Shown: positions 1 through 13,431, numbered from the stretch's first letter. The stretch: 64,000 nucleotides of DNA from Diphasiastrum complanatum (GCA_029204225.1 MU832213.1:1-64000); one strand, 5' to 3'. The notes: generated by a model from the sequence alone, not told the origin. Translations and numbers: made by a program.

Positions 1-957
1 ACAATAACGGTATGAACGTTTTAAGACTAAGGAAGGCAAAAGCACTCGAGGGACTAAACATGGCATCCTCACAAGAGACCACTGCTACAATCATCCAGGT
101 AAGGCTTTTCTGAACAGTTTTCAGATTTTGCAAGCATCACCTATGCTCAAAAAAGGTAAGGTATCTCTTCACGAATATATTCCATTCTAGGTGACTAATA
201 AAGATCCTAAAACTCAAAATTTAGTTGGTTTCTATTCAGTTCGACTATATCACTTTATAGATAATATAGTTTTTCTATGTTTAATGACACCCAACGTTGT
301 CCCAAAGCAAGGTTTCTCCTCAAATTATCTTGGACTCATGGATTTGCGTAAGATAAACAGTTTTTATAGAAGGATTGAAATGGAACGATCTACCTGATAC
401 TTATAAAAAACCATGAGAACCTCATCAATAAATGAAAGCCTATTCGATACAAGGGTTCAAGAAAAGCAACGAGATGGATATGGAGTTATGATAGAAGGTA
501 AGTTTACTCGGAGCTAACACTATTCAACCATGGCGTATGCTAATTTACTACCCATTCGAATGTTACATCCAGACTATGGTGAGAATACAACTGGAAAGCA
601 TGGATATGCTTGGAAGTATGGACAGTAGTGCATGATGTTTCTTGAGTCACACGGGCTAGAATAGCATGGATTTTGCTTTGCACACTGGCACACGTGTTCA
701 CACCCTGTCTTTAGCGATAAGCAATATATACGGTGAAAACTTTTCATATTGTGCTATAAACCAAATTAAACTGATATGGACCAATGTCCAAAAACTGATC
801 AGCATGGCACTCGTCCTGATATGGTAATGGAGGGGCTTGGCCTATCGCGATAAAAATCATCTTTGTGTTTGGGAAGACTGGACTATGTTTTAAACTGCTA
901 TTATGATGATGAGTAGTATAACTTCTTTTGGACATGGATAACAACTAATGCTTAGCT
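1..957. other. Unassigned AT-rich sequence
   Basis: I recognise no gene, RNA or transposon domain here. Short open frames exist on both strands but none shows a known motif or a convincing exon chain. Confidence 0.5.
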
Positions 958-1171
958 ATGAGACCTGTCTTCCCCACTGTACTAACTCGTGCGGTTTTGT
1001 TTTGTGGTATGGTGGCAGGCATCAGCCTAGACGTTTTGAGAGTGGTTATGCTATATGGTGCTTTACTGTATTGTATTTTACTTTTCAGCTTTACTATACC
1101 TTGTTGGTTTATGAATAAAGTCTTCAAAGCATTTGGTCTTGCTTTGTCAAGAGAAACTATGTGAAATTGTG

Positions 1172-1341
<170 letters not shown>

Positions 1342-2307
1342 AAGCGTTCCTCCTGCCTCCATTGCTGGCCTATGCCCCAAGCTCCATCGTCCTCGTCGCA
1401 AAGGTGTTCTCCTTACTCTTGATCCATCTTCGGTTTTTAGCACTGCACATCCAACTTCTCATTCTACTTCTATGCCCGTTGCAATTCCTATCTCTCCATC
1501 AAATTCTATTTTCAACAATGAAACTACTATAGCTATTCCCTTGACCCCAGACTCTCCAGAAGCATCTTCTTCTCTCTCCACATATACCTTAGTCAGTCTT
1601 CTTTGTGAGGATCAACTCTGTGTATTTGAATACCTTAACAATCATAAAGAGAGACTTGCTTCCCATGATTCTCTACTTCTGGTTGTGCAATTGCACCTTC
1701 AAAGGCTAGACATTTCCATTGAGACACTCAAGAACAAAGTTGCAGTTATCAAAAGTGAAACTTCTTCCCAAATTGCTACTTTAGTTAAAATTCAGCAACT
1801 CAAAAGTCAGGTGGAACAACACTATATGGCTGTCCAATCATGGGCAGATGTACTTACAAGTTCAACTATAGTTATCTCTCCACCTTCGCCATCACTTTCG
1901 TTTATCTCAAACACATTCACCAAGGTGTTAGAGGTATTATGAACTCCCAAAATGTTGTTGAAAAAGCTGAAATTTTTATTGGAAAGAAATCTTTAGCACC
2001 ATAGCAAAGGTATGGAAACTGCTTGTGGCGACCTAAGAAGGACCCAGATACTCTTGTCATCCGCTTCACGTTAGTGTCTCACCGACGTGAAGTTTTAGAG
2101 AAACGATCTAAATTGCGTGATACCAAAATCTATTTGGACGAAGATCTTACTTTCATCCAAGTCCAAGAATATAAGAAGGCAAGACAAGCAGCTTTATCAT
2201 CTGGCAAACGACTTATCTATCATGACATCATTATCAGATTTGTGGATCGTAAGCCTATAGTTAATGAGAGTCGTAATTTTGAGATAGAGTCTGAGTTAGA
2301 GAAATGA
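1342..2307 (+). pseudogene. LINE ORF1-like RNA-binding protein, broken
   Basis: This looks like a remnant of the first ORF of a non-LTR retrotransposon, whose product binds element RNA in the ribonucleoprotein particle. The first frame runs to a stop near 1942. It has a Ser/Pro/Thr-rich N-terminal part and then a heptad-like helical stretch (LQRLDISIETLKNKVAVIK, about 1705-1765). The second half is in another frame (about 1940-2307) and matches the LINE ORF1 C-terminal domain: RSKLRDTKIYLDEDLT, then KKARQAALSSGKR and a final FVDRKPI. A frameshift near 1942-2020 separates the halves. No ORF2 endonuclease or reverse transcriptase follows, and the 3' end comes only about 180 bp later. The start is lost in the upstream CT tract. 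The family call is from motif memory; the domain match is good. Confidence 0.72.
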
Positions 2308-2648
<341 letters not shown>

Positions 2649-3157
2649 GGATTATTCTCCTTCTTACTAATCGACTAATCAGTTTTAATCTTCATCCATT
2701 GTTTATCCAGTTCTACGGATTTTCCCGTGTTTTTACACAGTTTGCAGATTTACAAGTGCTTTTACACAGTTTGCAGAAAAACACGAAGTTTGACAACAGT
2801 GTCACATTTTTTGCCTGTCTCCATTTGCGAGTAAAATGCAGAATCGCATTTTTTGCTTTTTCCAAAGTGCCTCAAATGTTAAGGAAATGACTCTGGCAAG
2901 GTGCGGGACAACCCTAAATGAGATTTTAAGGCATTGTCGGGTTTTTCGCAAAATGCCAACACTGTCGCCTTTTTGTGACACCTTCGCCTGTGGAAATTTT
3001 AGTTCATTTCTAGAGAAGGGACAGTTTGGTTCATTTATGCAGACAGATTGTTTACGGCCAATTTCCATCGCTTATCAACAATCAATGACAAGGAACCGGA
3101 TGGATGCCAATAGACATCAGCCAACTGGCAATTGCAATTGACGACCTAATTTCTTAG

Positions 3158-3170
3158 TATAAATAGCTGT
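3158..3170 (+). promoter_or_regulatory. LTR TATA box candidate
   Basis: TATAAATAGC lies in the middle of the LTR, about 50 bp before the CT tract. The position fits the U3/R boundary of a copia LTR. The related LTR at 15949-17096 has TATAAATCAGCTG at the equivalent place. Confidence 0.45.
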
Positions 3171-3216
3171 TATGATATTCATATAGTTTAATTATCAAAG
3201 AAGCATTTGAATAGTT

Positions 3217-3362
<146 letters not shown>

Positions 3363-3903
3363 CCTGTGAGCTTGAACACTCCTGAGCATTTAGCTCACTT
3401 CTTAGAGTTGTTTTAGATATTGCTATTGCGCTACTGTTGCTTATCAACATTGCGCTTAATTCAGATTTTCATTTTAACTGCTCAGAGATAGCATAGAGTA
3501 CGCGGCTTCGATCCGCAACTTATTGTACTCAATTACTTCTGTTTCGGTTTCATACTGAATCAATACTATTTTTTATTGCATTCAGCTTCATCTCAGAATG
3601 TATGCGTTTCTATAGTTCTTCGCGACTAATTATTTGTCTGATAATTCAATGCTTTATTATTTGGCTACGTAATCATTGTGGTACTGATGATTCCAGAGTT
3701 AGTTACTATAAGATCAGACATGATTTCTATAACTATTGTTTTGTTTGAAATTGATAGGCATAGTCATGCATTGTGAGAGGAAGATAGTTTATTCCGCCAC
3801 ACACGAAAAGTTTTCTTTCTAGACATTCGAATTATTTTCATTCATTTCTTTTCGAGTTCGTTTCATTTCGAGTTCGACCTATCTTCTGCACACCTCTTTC
3901 CGA

Positions 3904-4016
<113 letters not shown>

Positions 4017-4034
4017 ATCGGTTCACCACGCCAT

Positions 4035-4418
4035 ATGCATCAACAGGTTCAAGATGCCATGGCTATTGTTAGAGAGTTAGGTTCTCTCGATTTGTTTATC
4101 ATGATGACCACGAATCCAAATTGGTCGGAGGTAAGGACAGAGTTGAAACACAAGCAAATAGTAGCGGATAGGCCTGATTTGGTGTCGAGGGTTTTTAGCA
4201 TGAAGCTAGATCATTTGATGGATTTATTGAAGAAGGATGGGATATTTGGGTGCATTATAGATAGGCTAGATGTTGTAGAGTTTCATAAGAGAGGATTGTC
4301 TCATGTGCACATATTGATTAGGAAACTATTTTTAGGCCTTATTGACATTAAGAAAAGTATCTCCAAGTTGAAATTCCACTTTGGCCTCCAAATTGCCAAA
4401 TTAACTCAACTAAACTAG
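4035..4418 (+). pseudogene. Helitron Rep (HUH nuclease) fragment
   Basis: This is part of the Rep domain of a Helitron rolling-circle transposase, which nicks and joins DNA strands. The translated fragment has QDAMAIVRELGSLDLFIMMT, then NPNW, DRPDLVSRVF and FGCIIDRLDVVEFHKRGLSHVHI. The final HVH is the HUH-type metal site of the nuclease. The N-terminus of the transposase and nearly all the helicase are missing. The next recognisable Helitron sequence is only about 100 bp on, so a large internal deletion is implied. Confidence 0.82.
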
Positions 4419-4515
4419 TTGACATTTCATAGGAATGAAAGTAATGTTGTTAAGATCAATTGCATTACACAAGAGATTGTGCAATGGCACAAGATTGATC
4501 ATCCATTGATTGAGT

Positions 4516-4794
4516 AGAATGATCATTGAGGCGGAGATAGTGATCGGCAAAAGTATAGGTGGTAGAGTCCTCATTCCACGGATCTCTATAGTGCTGAGCA
4601 ATTCAGACTTGCCATTTGAATTGCAGAGAGTTCAGTTTCCTATTAGACCGGCATTCGGCATGACAATAAACAAGGCACAAGGGCAGACAATGGATACGAT
4701 TGGATTGTATTTGCCACAACCCGTGTTTAGTCATGGTCAGTTGTATGTTGCACTATCTAGAGTGCAAAATGTAGCAAGTGTGCGAGTATTGTGA
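4516..4794 (+). pseudogene. Helitron Pif1-like helicase C-terminus
   Basis: Encodes the end of the Helitron SF1 helicase: IEAEIVIGKSIGGRVLIPRI, PFELQRVQFPIRPAFGMTIN, KAQGQTMDTIGLYLPQPVF and SHGQLYVALSRVQNVASVRVL-type motifs V and VI. It ends in a stop at about 4793. With 4035-4418 it forms the two ends of a deleted transposase ORF. Confidence 0.85.
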
Positions 4795-4944
4795 GTAGAG
4801 ATATTGACGGTCGATTTATGGATGAGGAAGGAATGGCGAGATTTACACATAATATTGTGTATTCAAAAGTGTTATAGTACTTTGACGGAAGCTTACGATT
4901 CATTAGAATTAGTATATATTTTAGTTAAAGTTTTGACATACATT

Positions 4945-5100
4945 GGTTAGGGTTAAGATTTAGGTCTGTTGTGTATGGGCAAGTGTAGGGATATGGTTGA
5001 GTGTTATGGTTACAGTTTAGGGTTAGGATTTAGAGCTAGGGTTAGGGTTAGGGTTTGCGATTAGGTTATTATGGTTAGGGTTAGGGTCATTGGTGCGATG
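4945..5100 (+). repeat. Degenerate telomere-like tract
   Basis: Dispersed GGTTAG/TTAGGG words, densest at about 5028-5060 (TTAGGGTTAGGG) and again at 5080-5092. They are mixed with TTTAGGG and TTAGGATTTAG variants. It lies about 150 bp 3' of the Helitron ORF. It is short and imperfect, so an interstitial tract rather than a chromosome end. Confidence 0.7.
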
Positions 5101-5655
5101 AGGAACAATATGGTCCATATTCAAAAAACATGGTATACAAAGAGGTGTTTGAACATAGACATGGTGAGGTTTAATATTCTGGTTATATTTGAAACATTAT
5201 TAATATTGTTTAATGTTGTTGTTATGATTGAGAACATTAGTTTGGCTTACATTGTTCATGTTGTTGCAGATGGTAAATATTGTGGTAAATCATAAAATAT
5301 TTGTGCGAGACTTGATGGAGATGTTTTCTTTCGACGATGAGTAGTACACCTCCAGTGTTGTGTGGTTGATTAGGAGCTAGACGGATTTCGTATACCTCCA
5401 ACAAAAGAGTGGATATTTTTTTCCCCCAAAAAAATGATTATTTCTAGATGTAGAGTTGTTGATTATTAATGTGAGTTATAGGAACGTCAATTCTGTTAGA
5501 CTTAATGCCTTGGAGGAAATGCTACAGGACTTGGTGTATTCGTAAGTTCTGTTATGTGATTTATCAATTGATTTGTTGTCCATGTGTTAAAAATTTATAA
5601 CATGAATTTGTCGCTACGTTATTGGTGAAATTCAAATCATGTACATACTCTGTTT
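5101..5655. other. Unassigned sequence
   Basis: AT-rich with no recognised domain. A plus-strand open frame up to 5295 is only the extension of the telomere-like tract. Confidence 0.5.
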
Positions 5656-5659
5656 TTTG

Positions 5660-5862
5660 TGCTAAAATTATGCATATACACACGTACATGCATACACACA
5701 CACATATTTACACACACACATACATGCATACATAAGAATATATTTATGCATAAATGTAAATACACACATACACACACACACATACATACATAGATGACAT
5801 CTTATACATACACATACATACATATACATGTACACACATATTTGTACATACACGCAATTTAG
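5660..5862. repeat. (CA)n/(ACAT)n compound microsatellite
   Basis: Imperfect ACAC and ACATACAT runs over about 200 bp. Open frames here on the minus strand (Cys/Val/Tyr/Met-rich) are products of the repeat. Confidence 0.85.
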
Positions 5863-6423
5863 GATGTATGACATACCTCATGTATTTGCTTGGATTGTCT
5901 CCTTTCCTTCCCAATAGAAAGGAAAATACTAAGGTTGACGATTGCCATTCAGCTCCAACATCAATCATGGACAATGTCCAACCAAATTCCATGTTTTTCA
6001 TTGAACAACAGACCACCAGTCCAACGACAAATCTGGTTCCATCAGTATGAAAGAGGCCAAGTCAAGAGAGAGTAAGCCCAAAAAGGTCATTTATACAACA
6101 ATAACCAACAACGATACTATTAACACCTTGTACTCAATTTGTAAAGTTGACGGTCGAAGAGAGTATTTAGGTTCAAGCATTTCATGAATATCTAGACAGA
6201 CAACACAGTCAACGAAGTTGAGCTAAAATCACCGTTTCTCCACAGAATTTCATGATTGAACACTCTACAGACTTGTTACAGTAGGGCAACCCTGCACCAA
6301 GCCTCAGATCGTCCTCAAATCGATCCAAAAACAAAATTGATCAAGCAAAAACCAGTTGGAGAGGCGCGGCCGTAGACAGAGAGGAGCATGGAGCTCACGC
6401 GCGACGAACGGGGCAACAACTTA

Positions 6424-6790
6424 GTGTTTTGAAGTATCCAGCGGCTTCAGAAGTGTAGTTTGATGCACCGATGCAAGGAAGTCCACAAGATCATCTAATT
6501 TATCTCAAACAATTCCTCGACGAATTGGACGAAACAAGGAATGAACCTCTAGTTTTGCAAATGGACAACACATCTGCAATATATCTGACAAAAGATCATG
6601 TGTTTCACTCAAGGATGAAACACATCGCAAAGGGATTTGATTGGCAAGAAGATGTTGCAGACTACCTTAATTGGAACAAAGAAGATGGTAGCTGACATTT
6701 TCACAAAAGCCTTAGACAAAAGTCTATTCGAGAGACAGAGGAGGAGTCTTGGAGTCATCAAGCTATCCTGTTTTGAGAGGGAGCCGAAGA
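6424..6790 (+). pseudogene. Ty1/copia RNase H fragment
   Basis: End of a copia polyprotein. The RNase H motifs are split over two frames: LVLQMDNTSAIYLTKDHVFHS, then RMKHIAKGF, then after a frameshift ADIFTKALDKSLFE. It ends in the usual C-terminal tail near 6760. There is no upstream reverse transcriptase. The purine-rich GAGAGGGAG at about 6773 could be the old polypurine tract, but no LTR pair was recognised. Confidence 0.8.
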
Positions 6791-8622
6791 AACAAAATGT
6801 TTCTAGTGCCAAAGCCATGCTAGCTCTCCACACAGATTTTGACAAAAAAGACACGAAAAACAAAATTGTTCACGAACAATTTTGCAACACACGACACGAA
6901 ATTGTTTCGCGACACAAAATCATTCTTGCTCCACGAACGACCAAGAAGATCAGCCAAGTACCATGGGGTACAAATATTTGATCAGATATCATGGCATCAG
7001 CAGAAGTATTATAAATCATGGCTAATCTGCCACTCTTATAATTTGTGATTAGTTGTAGATGTTTAATCTTTTCTAATCTATAAGTTACACAATGCGACAC
7101 AAAAAAGTTTGCGAACTATATATTTTCTATTTGATGCATAATGCTGTAAGCAAGTAAGCAAGACAAGAAGTCAGAAGACGAAAAATACAGAATACATGTC
7201 CGCCTACGTGCGAGACAATTTTGTAGAGGATCTGTAGATTCAAAAGTCTGCTAGTAAGTGAGACACGATTCATGAGAGAACTGTATTTCTCTCACGCCAA
7301 TGCACTGTGCGGATTTGTCATGCAGTGCTCAAAAAATTAGAAAATCAATAGATGATATTGTAGCTGTTGGTGGACATATTAATCTGGATGATTGTATGAT
7401 CTCGAATGTATTTTTTGTCTACTACTATTCATGTATTTGATTCACTTGTCTATTCAATTTTGCACATTGGTTTGATCTTGTTGAATGCTATCTTAATTTG
7501 CTAAGGTAATCAGCAGTGTCAGTCTACACTCTGAAAGATTGTAGGAATGATATAGCCGGCAATGACCAACAATCATATCTGAATTCTTGACAAACTGATT
7601 TTGTTCACGAATCCTTTCGCTTTGCGATTACTTGGTTAGAAGGGTAAATCAATTTCAGAGCTCACTTAAGTTTCGTTTCATCTTTCGCTTTGTTTCATTT
7701 CATGTCGTTTCGTGATCTCTGTGCTTCCAACATGAATCAATGTCAGAGCTCATTTAAGTTTCGCCTCGCTTCACTTCATTTTGTTTTCGTCTAGATTTTG
7801 TCTTGTTTTGTTTCATTGTGTTATAGAGCCTGATTCATCCATTACGAATTATTCTCGAACAGAAATAATCAAAGTCTCGCGAAACTGTTCGCAAATCGTT
7901 CGAGGTTTTTATCAGTTTGTCACCAGAGTTTTAGCTAGAATTTTGCATTTTCTGAGTGCATTTTTGCATCAACATCCTATGCTATTTGGCACATGTGGCA
8001 TCTATTTACATGGCCATCTTGCCAATTACAATGCATGTGACCAAAATTGGTCAAGCTAGAATTGTGAAATTTCAAAACTCCTCCTCACAATTTAGCTTGA
8101 TGAGACTATCTTGTATCAATAATAATTACATGCATAAAAACAACATAATTAACAGGTTCCTGATGTATGTAGTGAGTATGATCACTCATTACAATAAGAA
8201 CATAATTTGAGCTCCAAGTTGTCAGATGTAGTGAGAGCTCCATAAAGGTTGTCTTAAAGATCCAAGCTTTGTCTTTGGTAGGTTGTTGAATGATCACCTT
8301 GGGCTGCAAAATGTGAGTCTCCTCCTCAAAATAAACATGAAAACCAGTAGCTTTCCATAAGATCCAACTTTTGTATGAAGCACATACAACCAAAGCTTGA
8401 GATATCACCATCTTGACTTTATCCACCAAAACAATGAACTCCAACTTGGCATCCTTCCAATGAAGGTCTTCATTCCTTAGAAATTAAGAGTGAATGAATC
8501 ACAAGATGAGGCCTTTGAATACATCTTTGAAACTCCAATAAAATGAGTAATGATCACTATTTCATAGTCATAAGATATAAGATGAAAAACGATGTTCATA
8601 CTAGCCTCATCAAAGGACATTG
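6791..8622. other. Non-coding sequence with short duplications
   Basis: No gene recognised. A ~30-bp block containing CAGAGCTCA(C/T)TTAAGTTTCG occurs twice at about 7645-7680 and 7735-7765. A 98-bp dispersed repeat copy lies at 7976-8074. Confidence 0.5.
7976..8074 (+). repeat. 98-bp dispersed repeat, copy 1
   Basis: Starts CTATGCTATTTGGC and ends GAATTGTGAAATTTC, with the short palindrome GACCAAAATTGGTC inside. The same sequence, with a few substitutions, recurs in the same orientation at 10348-10443. Confidence 0.85.
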
Positions 8623-9012
8623 TCAAATACATGACATGTATTTTATCAAACACAAAGTAAGATGATCAAGCGAGATATGGATAGACTTTCTTGCTACTCC
8701 TTTCTCTTTACCCAAACCTTCATATTGATGTAGATTCAGGTTTCTTTTACCCTGAGACAAGTGCTCCTTCTCAAGTTCCTCCTTGATGTATTTTTCCTTC
8801 ATCATGCTCACTCCCTCTTGGTGTTGATAATGAAAAAATGGATCCAAACCATAATATTCTTCAAGACTCTCCATCAAATCTTCAATGGAAAGTATGGATT
8901 TCATTCTTAACTTCCAAATTGAATAATTTGAAGAGTTCAATCTATCACTAGAATCAAAATAGGTACTCATTGATGCCATCTTCAATGATAGGGATATAGA
9001 TTCATGAAACAA
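8623..9012 (-). pseudogene. Copia gag N-terminal fragment
   Basis: Minus-strand frame with MASMSTYFDSSDRLNSSNYS, then IWKLRMKSIL. This is the conserved N-terminus of plant copia gag. The later part loses similarity. It lies in opposite orientation to the related gag at 10639-11109 (there SNYSIWKVRMKSIL), so the two belong to one family but not to one insertion. Confidence 0.72.
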
Positions 9013-10347
9013 GATATGATCACAACTAGCTATCCCACTCTCTTTGAGACTTGAGAAGAATCACTCTCTGATTTCTCAACAAGATCTAAGGTGATCTTGA
9101 GCTTGATCAATCTTCTAGATCCAAACTAGATCCAAACCTAGCTCAATTTACTATAGATTTGATCAAAACTAGTCTCCTCCTTGATCCAACTTCACAAGAA
9201 GGGTGAATCCACCTATACTGAACCAAAAGCACTTTAGAGCACACAAATGTCTCACAAATAAAGCCCTCTAAATTCAAGTTGCATCACATTGACATATTCC
9301 ATCCAAACCTTTCCAGAATTGAGTAAAAAAGACACACAACTTTCACTAGTTTTGCATTTCTAGATGAACAAAACATCAAAACATTTCATCTGAATCTAAA
9401 AGATGTATTTTAGGACCTTAAGAAGCCTAAGAATGACCTAATTAAGCTCTCAAATGTCTGATCCAAATTCCTAAAGAGTGGTGGCATTCAAATCCTTATG
9501 AAAATCTCTACTAGGAAATATGTACTCCAAGATTCAACTCATAAGAACTTTCTAATCTGGTTAGGTTGAATGGAAATGGCTCAATCTCAGTTCCTACAGC
9601 TATGCTTAGTAAAACAGGTCCCCTTTGATCTATTCTCACTCAAATGAAACCAAATTTGGAGGTACAATCACTAGATTAGCAACTAGTAGCAAGGACAAAG
9701 CCAATACTTCTCAAATCTAGGATCAAAGCTTGATAAAATCAAATCTAAAGCTTACTTTTGATTAGGCTCTGATAAGATGAGAAAATTTTATAGAAAAATG
9801 AATCCCAATCAATCCTAAAAGTGATGGAGAATGCACCAATGAATGATCTAGATCAAAACTAGAAGCTAGCTTATCTTGGCATTTAGCTCCACTTTAGGCA
9901 CATAGATTTGATGAAACATTTGAAGTAAAAGTACAACGAGCTTCCCTGACATGTAAAACACTTTATTACCTTCCAATCAATGGCATAAATGCACAAGAAC
10001 ACTCAAAGATCAATGCCACAACTTGCCACTCAAAGACAATGTTGATGGAAGTGGAAAAACTCGATTTTTCTTCATATTTTGATGGAGATCCCATCACATC
10101 TTTATACATTTCAAGCTTGGATCTGAGAATTTTAGTGCATCTATGAACTTATCATACCCTAAACCTAACTACTAACCTAAAAGGTCATTGGATCCACCAT
10201 AACTTGGGGTCACGATCTCAAGATCTTGTAAAACATGCTATTTTTAACTCCTAGAATTTCTCTAGCCTATCTAAACACTCTTTGGACTCATTTCAAAGAT
10301 GCTATCACAATGTAATATGAGGAATGAAGCTTTGGGAAAGCATACTA
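9013..10347. other. Unassigned AT-rich sequence
   Basis: No coding domain recognised. By position it could be leader or LTR sequence of the minus-strand copia gag at 8623-9012, but no matching LTR copy was found. Confidence 0.45.
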
Positions 10348-10443
10348 TGCTATTTGGCGCGTGTGGCATCTATTTACATGGCCATCTTGCCAATTACAAT
10401 GCATGTGACCAAAATTGGTCTAGCTAGAATTGTGAAATTTCAA
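10348..10443 (+). repeat. 98-bp dispersed repeat, copy 2
   Basis: Second copy of the 7976-8074 repeat, ending AAATTTCAACA about 195 bp upstream of a plus-strand copia gag. Its place before gag suggests the 3' end of an LTR, although no primer-binding site follows. Confidence 0.85.
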
Positions 10444-10520
10444 CATCTTTGAGTGAGAGGTTGATCTAGTTTGAGAGAGAGACATCTTTGAGTGAGAGGT
10501 TGATCTAGTTTGAGAGAGAT
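10442..10520 (+). repeat. Tandem duplication of ~40 bp
   Basis: Two adjacent copies of a unit beginning ACATCTTTGAGTGAGAGGTT and ending TTTGAGAGAG. Confidence 0.9.
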
Positions 10521-10638
10521 TGGAAAAGCTAGTGAGGTTGATCTCACATTTTGTTACAAGATCTTACATAGGTGTTGGTAGTACACCTTTATTGGATCCC
10601 ACTTTGTTGTTGATTACAAGGTATCTCCACTACATTTG

Positions 10639-11109
10639 ATGGCTTCCATGGGTTCCTTCCTATTGGAATCAACTGAGAGATGAAGTACCTCCAATTATTC
10701 TATTTGGAAGGTAAGGATGAAGTCAATCTTGGTACTCCAAGATGTGATGAACATAGTCCTTGGACTTGAGAAGGAGCCTCAAGTGCTCCAAGAAGTCCAA
10801 AGATATAAGAAAAGACCTAGAATGGCTCTACACTATATCAAGATAAATGTCTCTAATGAGATATTAAGCGAGATTGGTGCTTGAAACTCAGCCAAGGAAG
10901 CTTGGGACTCCCTCAAAGCTATCTATGAGGCCAAGAATACCTCTAGGCTCCTCACTCTAAGGAACCAGATCTTCCAAATTTTCCAAAGGAGTGATGAGAG
11001 TGCAACCAATTATATATTGAGAGTCAAAGACATCCATAGAGAGTTTGCTTGTATTGGAGACTCCATCAAACAAAGTGAGATAGCCCAAGCTCAATGGCTT
11101 GAAAGGTGA
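10639..11109 (+). pseudogene. Copia gag (UBN2-type) with three stops
   Basis: One frame can be followed for 156 codons from ATG at 10639 to TGA at 11107, crossing two internal stops. It reads MASMGSFLLESTER at the start, SNYSIWKVRMKSIL, then AKEAWDSLKAIYEAKNTSRL and ATNYILRVKDIHREF, which are typical of copia gag. Nucleocapsid zinc knuckle and pol do not follow. The low number of lesions suggests a fairly recent death. Confidence 0.82.
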
Positions 11110-13430
11110 TCATTAGGGGAGTTTTGAGCTCCAAAAGGACCTTATAAGAATTCATGCAAACATCCCTTTTGTATTTTTAGATTATTATAGCACTATTTTC
11201 AACTAATACATTTGATTTGCCATAACTTTTTAATCGTAGCTCAGAAGTATGTCATGTAAGATATCATTGAAATCGCTGAATTCAGACTTACCACTAAAAA
11301 GCTATGTCATTTTTAATGTGGACTCAAATAGTTATGTTACGTAGATTTCAAATTTGAGTGTTTTGATTGGTCCAAGTGTAAGAAAAATTTGAGAAAACAT
11401 ATAAAGAGAATCTTTACAAAGGGTCTTTTTTGGATTTAGACATCAAACAACATATGAAATATCAAAACAAGTATAGACCTTTTGTGAACCATGTGTCAAT
11501 GGTGTATGAAAAAATAATGAGAGCTCATGAAGTGATTCCAAATATGTTTAATTATGCTCTTTTTTGTAACTTGTGATTTAAGTAGCTTTATATTTCATCT
11601 CGCTTAATGTCTGCACTGAAGAGATCACTATTTTGAGATGTTGGGATTGCCTAATGACACCATTAACTCTCAAATCAATTTTATGAATTTGCAAATATTT
11701 TAACAGCACAAATAGATATACATGAATCAGAACATGACAATTATGTGCCAATTCGCATGTTTTTTTTAATCATCGGAGCGCCCTTGCCCTACAATTTTAT
11801 ATGCCATTTGTAGGCTATATCTACTAACTTGTCTCATTCTAGGGGATGTCTTATTGGAAATACCTTTAAAAATATTTGCTTGCAAAATTTATATTTGCAA
11901 TTTCGATTATAAATGTTCGTAATAGTCATGAGTTGTTTAGGTGCGCTATTGGTAGAAAAATATCTGGAAGCTATCTTTTAGTTAGCATGCAATATAAGTA
12001 GACTTGTCAAGTGAGTAGCATTTTTATTTTTTTTGTTCTATTAAAAAATTCTAAAGTTCCAGTACAATCTTTTAGAAGCACCCTTTGTAGAACATAGTCT
12101 CTATATTCATGGAAGAAAATCAATAAGCACATAGAGATGGTTCGTATCGACACTTTCATAAACTACAACCACATACCTAATGAAACACAAATATGAATAC
12201 CATTGAATAACATGTAGGCCATTGCTTATCAACTTGAAATTGGGATGTCATTGATTGCATTACAACTCATTGATTTTAAACAATTTCATTAACAAAAGTC
12301 AACAAAAAAAAGCGTATGCAAGTTCTAGGTACATGTTGTAAGATGCATATCAAGCTAAACATGGCTAACTCCAATGAGCTCAAATTGTTTGCATATATTT
12401 TAGTTTCTTTCCTTGACTTTTCATTTTGTTGTATCATGTTGCTTGCATATGGAAATATCAAACAATATATATTTGACTAGTGTCAATACTGCATGATAAT
12501 TGTTAAAAATTTCCAAAAGATGTATGCTCTAAACTAATATATGTTGGAGTGGCTTGGCAGAACTGATCACTAGTTTCCATTCTTGCAAGAAGTTCGTGTA
12601 CAATTCTTCATCATTCTCCATGCATATGCAATGTTTCTGCATCTAAATGGCTACTTGTGGCATATTATCTGTCCCTACAAAGAGGTGCATGACTACATCC
12701 TCTTCCTCTCTCGACATTTACAGAACTTTTTTTAAAATCTAGTAAAAAACACATGACACACGTGTAGAGTATGTAAATGATGCACGAGTGTTCAAGACAT
12801 TGTCATTTTCATCTACAAGACATAGCTATGCTATGAACAATAATTTGAAACCAACTATTGGTTCAACATGTGAAACGAGACATAATTGGTTTAATATTTT
12901 CTGTTTAGAATCAAAAGTAAGGGAATGATCTTCAAATTAAATTAGATCAACGTGTAAATTGTTTTACGATTACTTTCTAAGTTTGACGGTGACATATTTT
13001 GCCTAGCTCTAGAACTATCGAGCCGATTCTTTTACAAGCCCATTTTGAGTACATAAGTTGCTTCTCCTTATTCTTGTGTATATATTGTGAATATACAGTT
13101 GTGGAAGAGCAATTTCGTCTTGTATTGTCTTGTCTTGAAGCACTTGATGGTGTGCTGAGGTGATTGAATCGATCGTGTTTTATAGCGTATTGTTAACTCT
13201 TCAGTGGTCATATTTTTTATCATAGAAATATGTATGAATCATGTAGATTGATAATTAAAAATAATAAGCTCATATGTATTTCTATGATTCCAAAAAAATA
13301 GTTGCATATGCTCAACAACTTTATGATTTCTCAACAAGATCTAATCTAGCATGTCTCCAGATCATAAGTGAGTGTGTGCTACATCAACGGAGAAGTGACA
13401 GAGACTCGGTGGGTTGATTTTCATATATTC
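11110..13430. other. Unassigned AT-rich sequence
   Basis: About 2.3 kb in which I see no gene, transposon domain or long repeat. Confidence 0.5.
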
Positions 13431-13431
13431 A

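Noticed and set aside
5030-5095. Chromosome end
   Set aside because: The telomere-like words are few, degenerate and followed by ordinary sequence and genes.
5668-6016. Cys/Tyr/Met-rich minus-strand frames
   Set aside because: Products of the CA/ACAT microsatellite.
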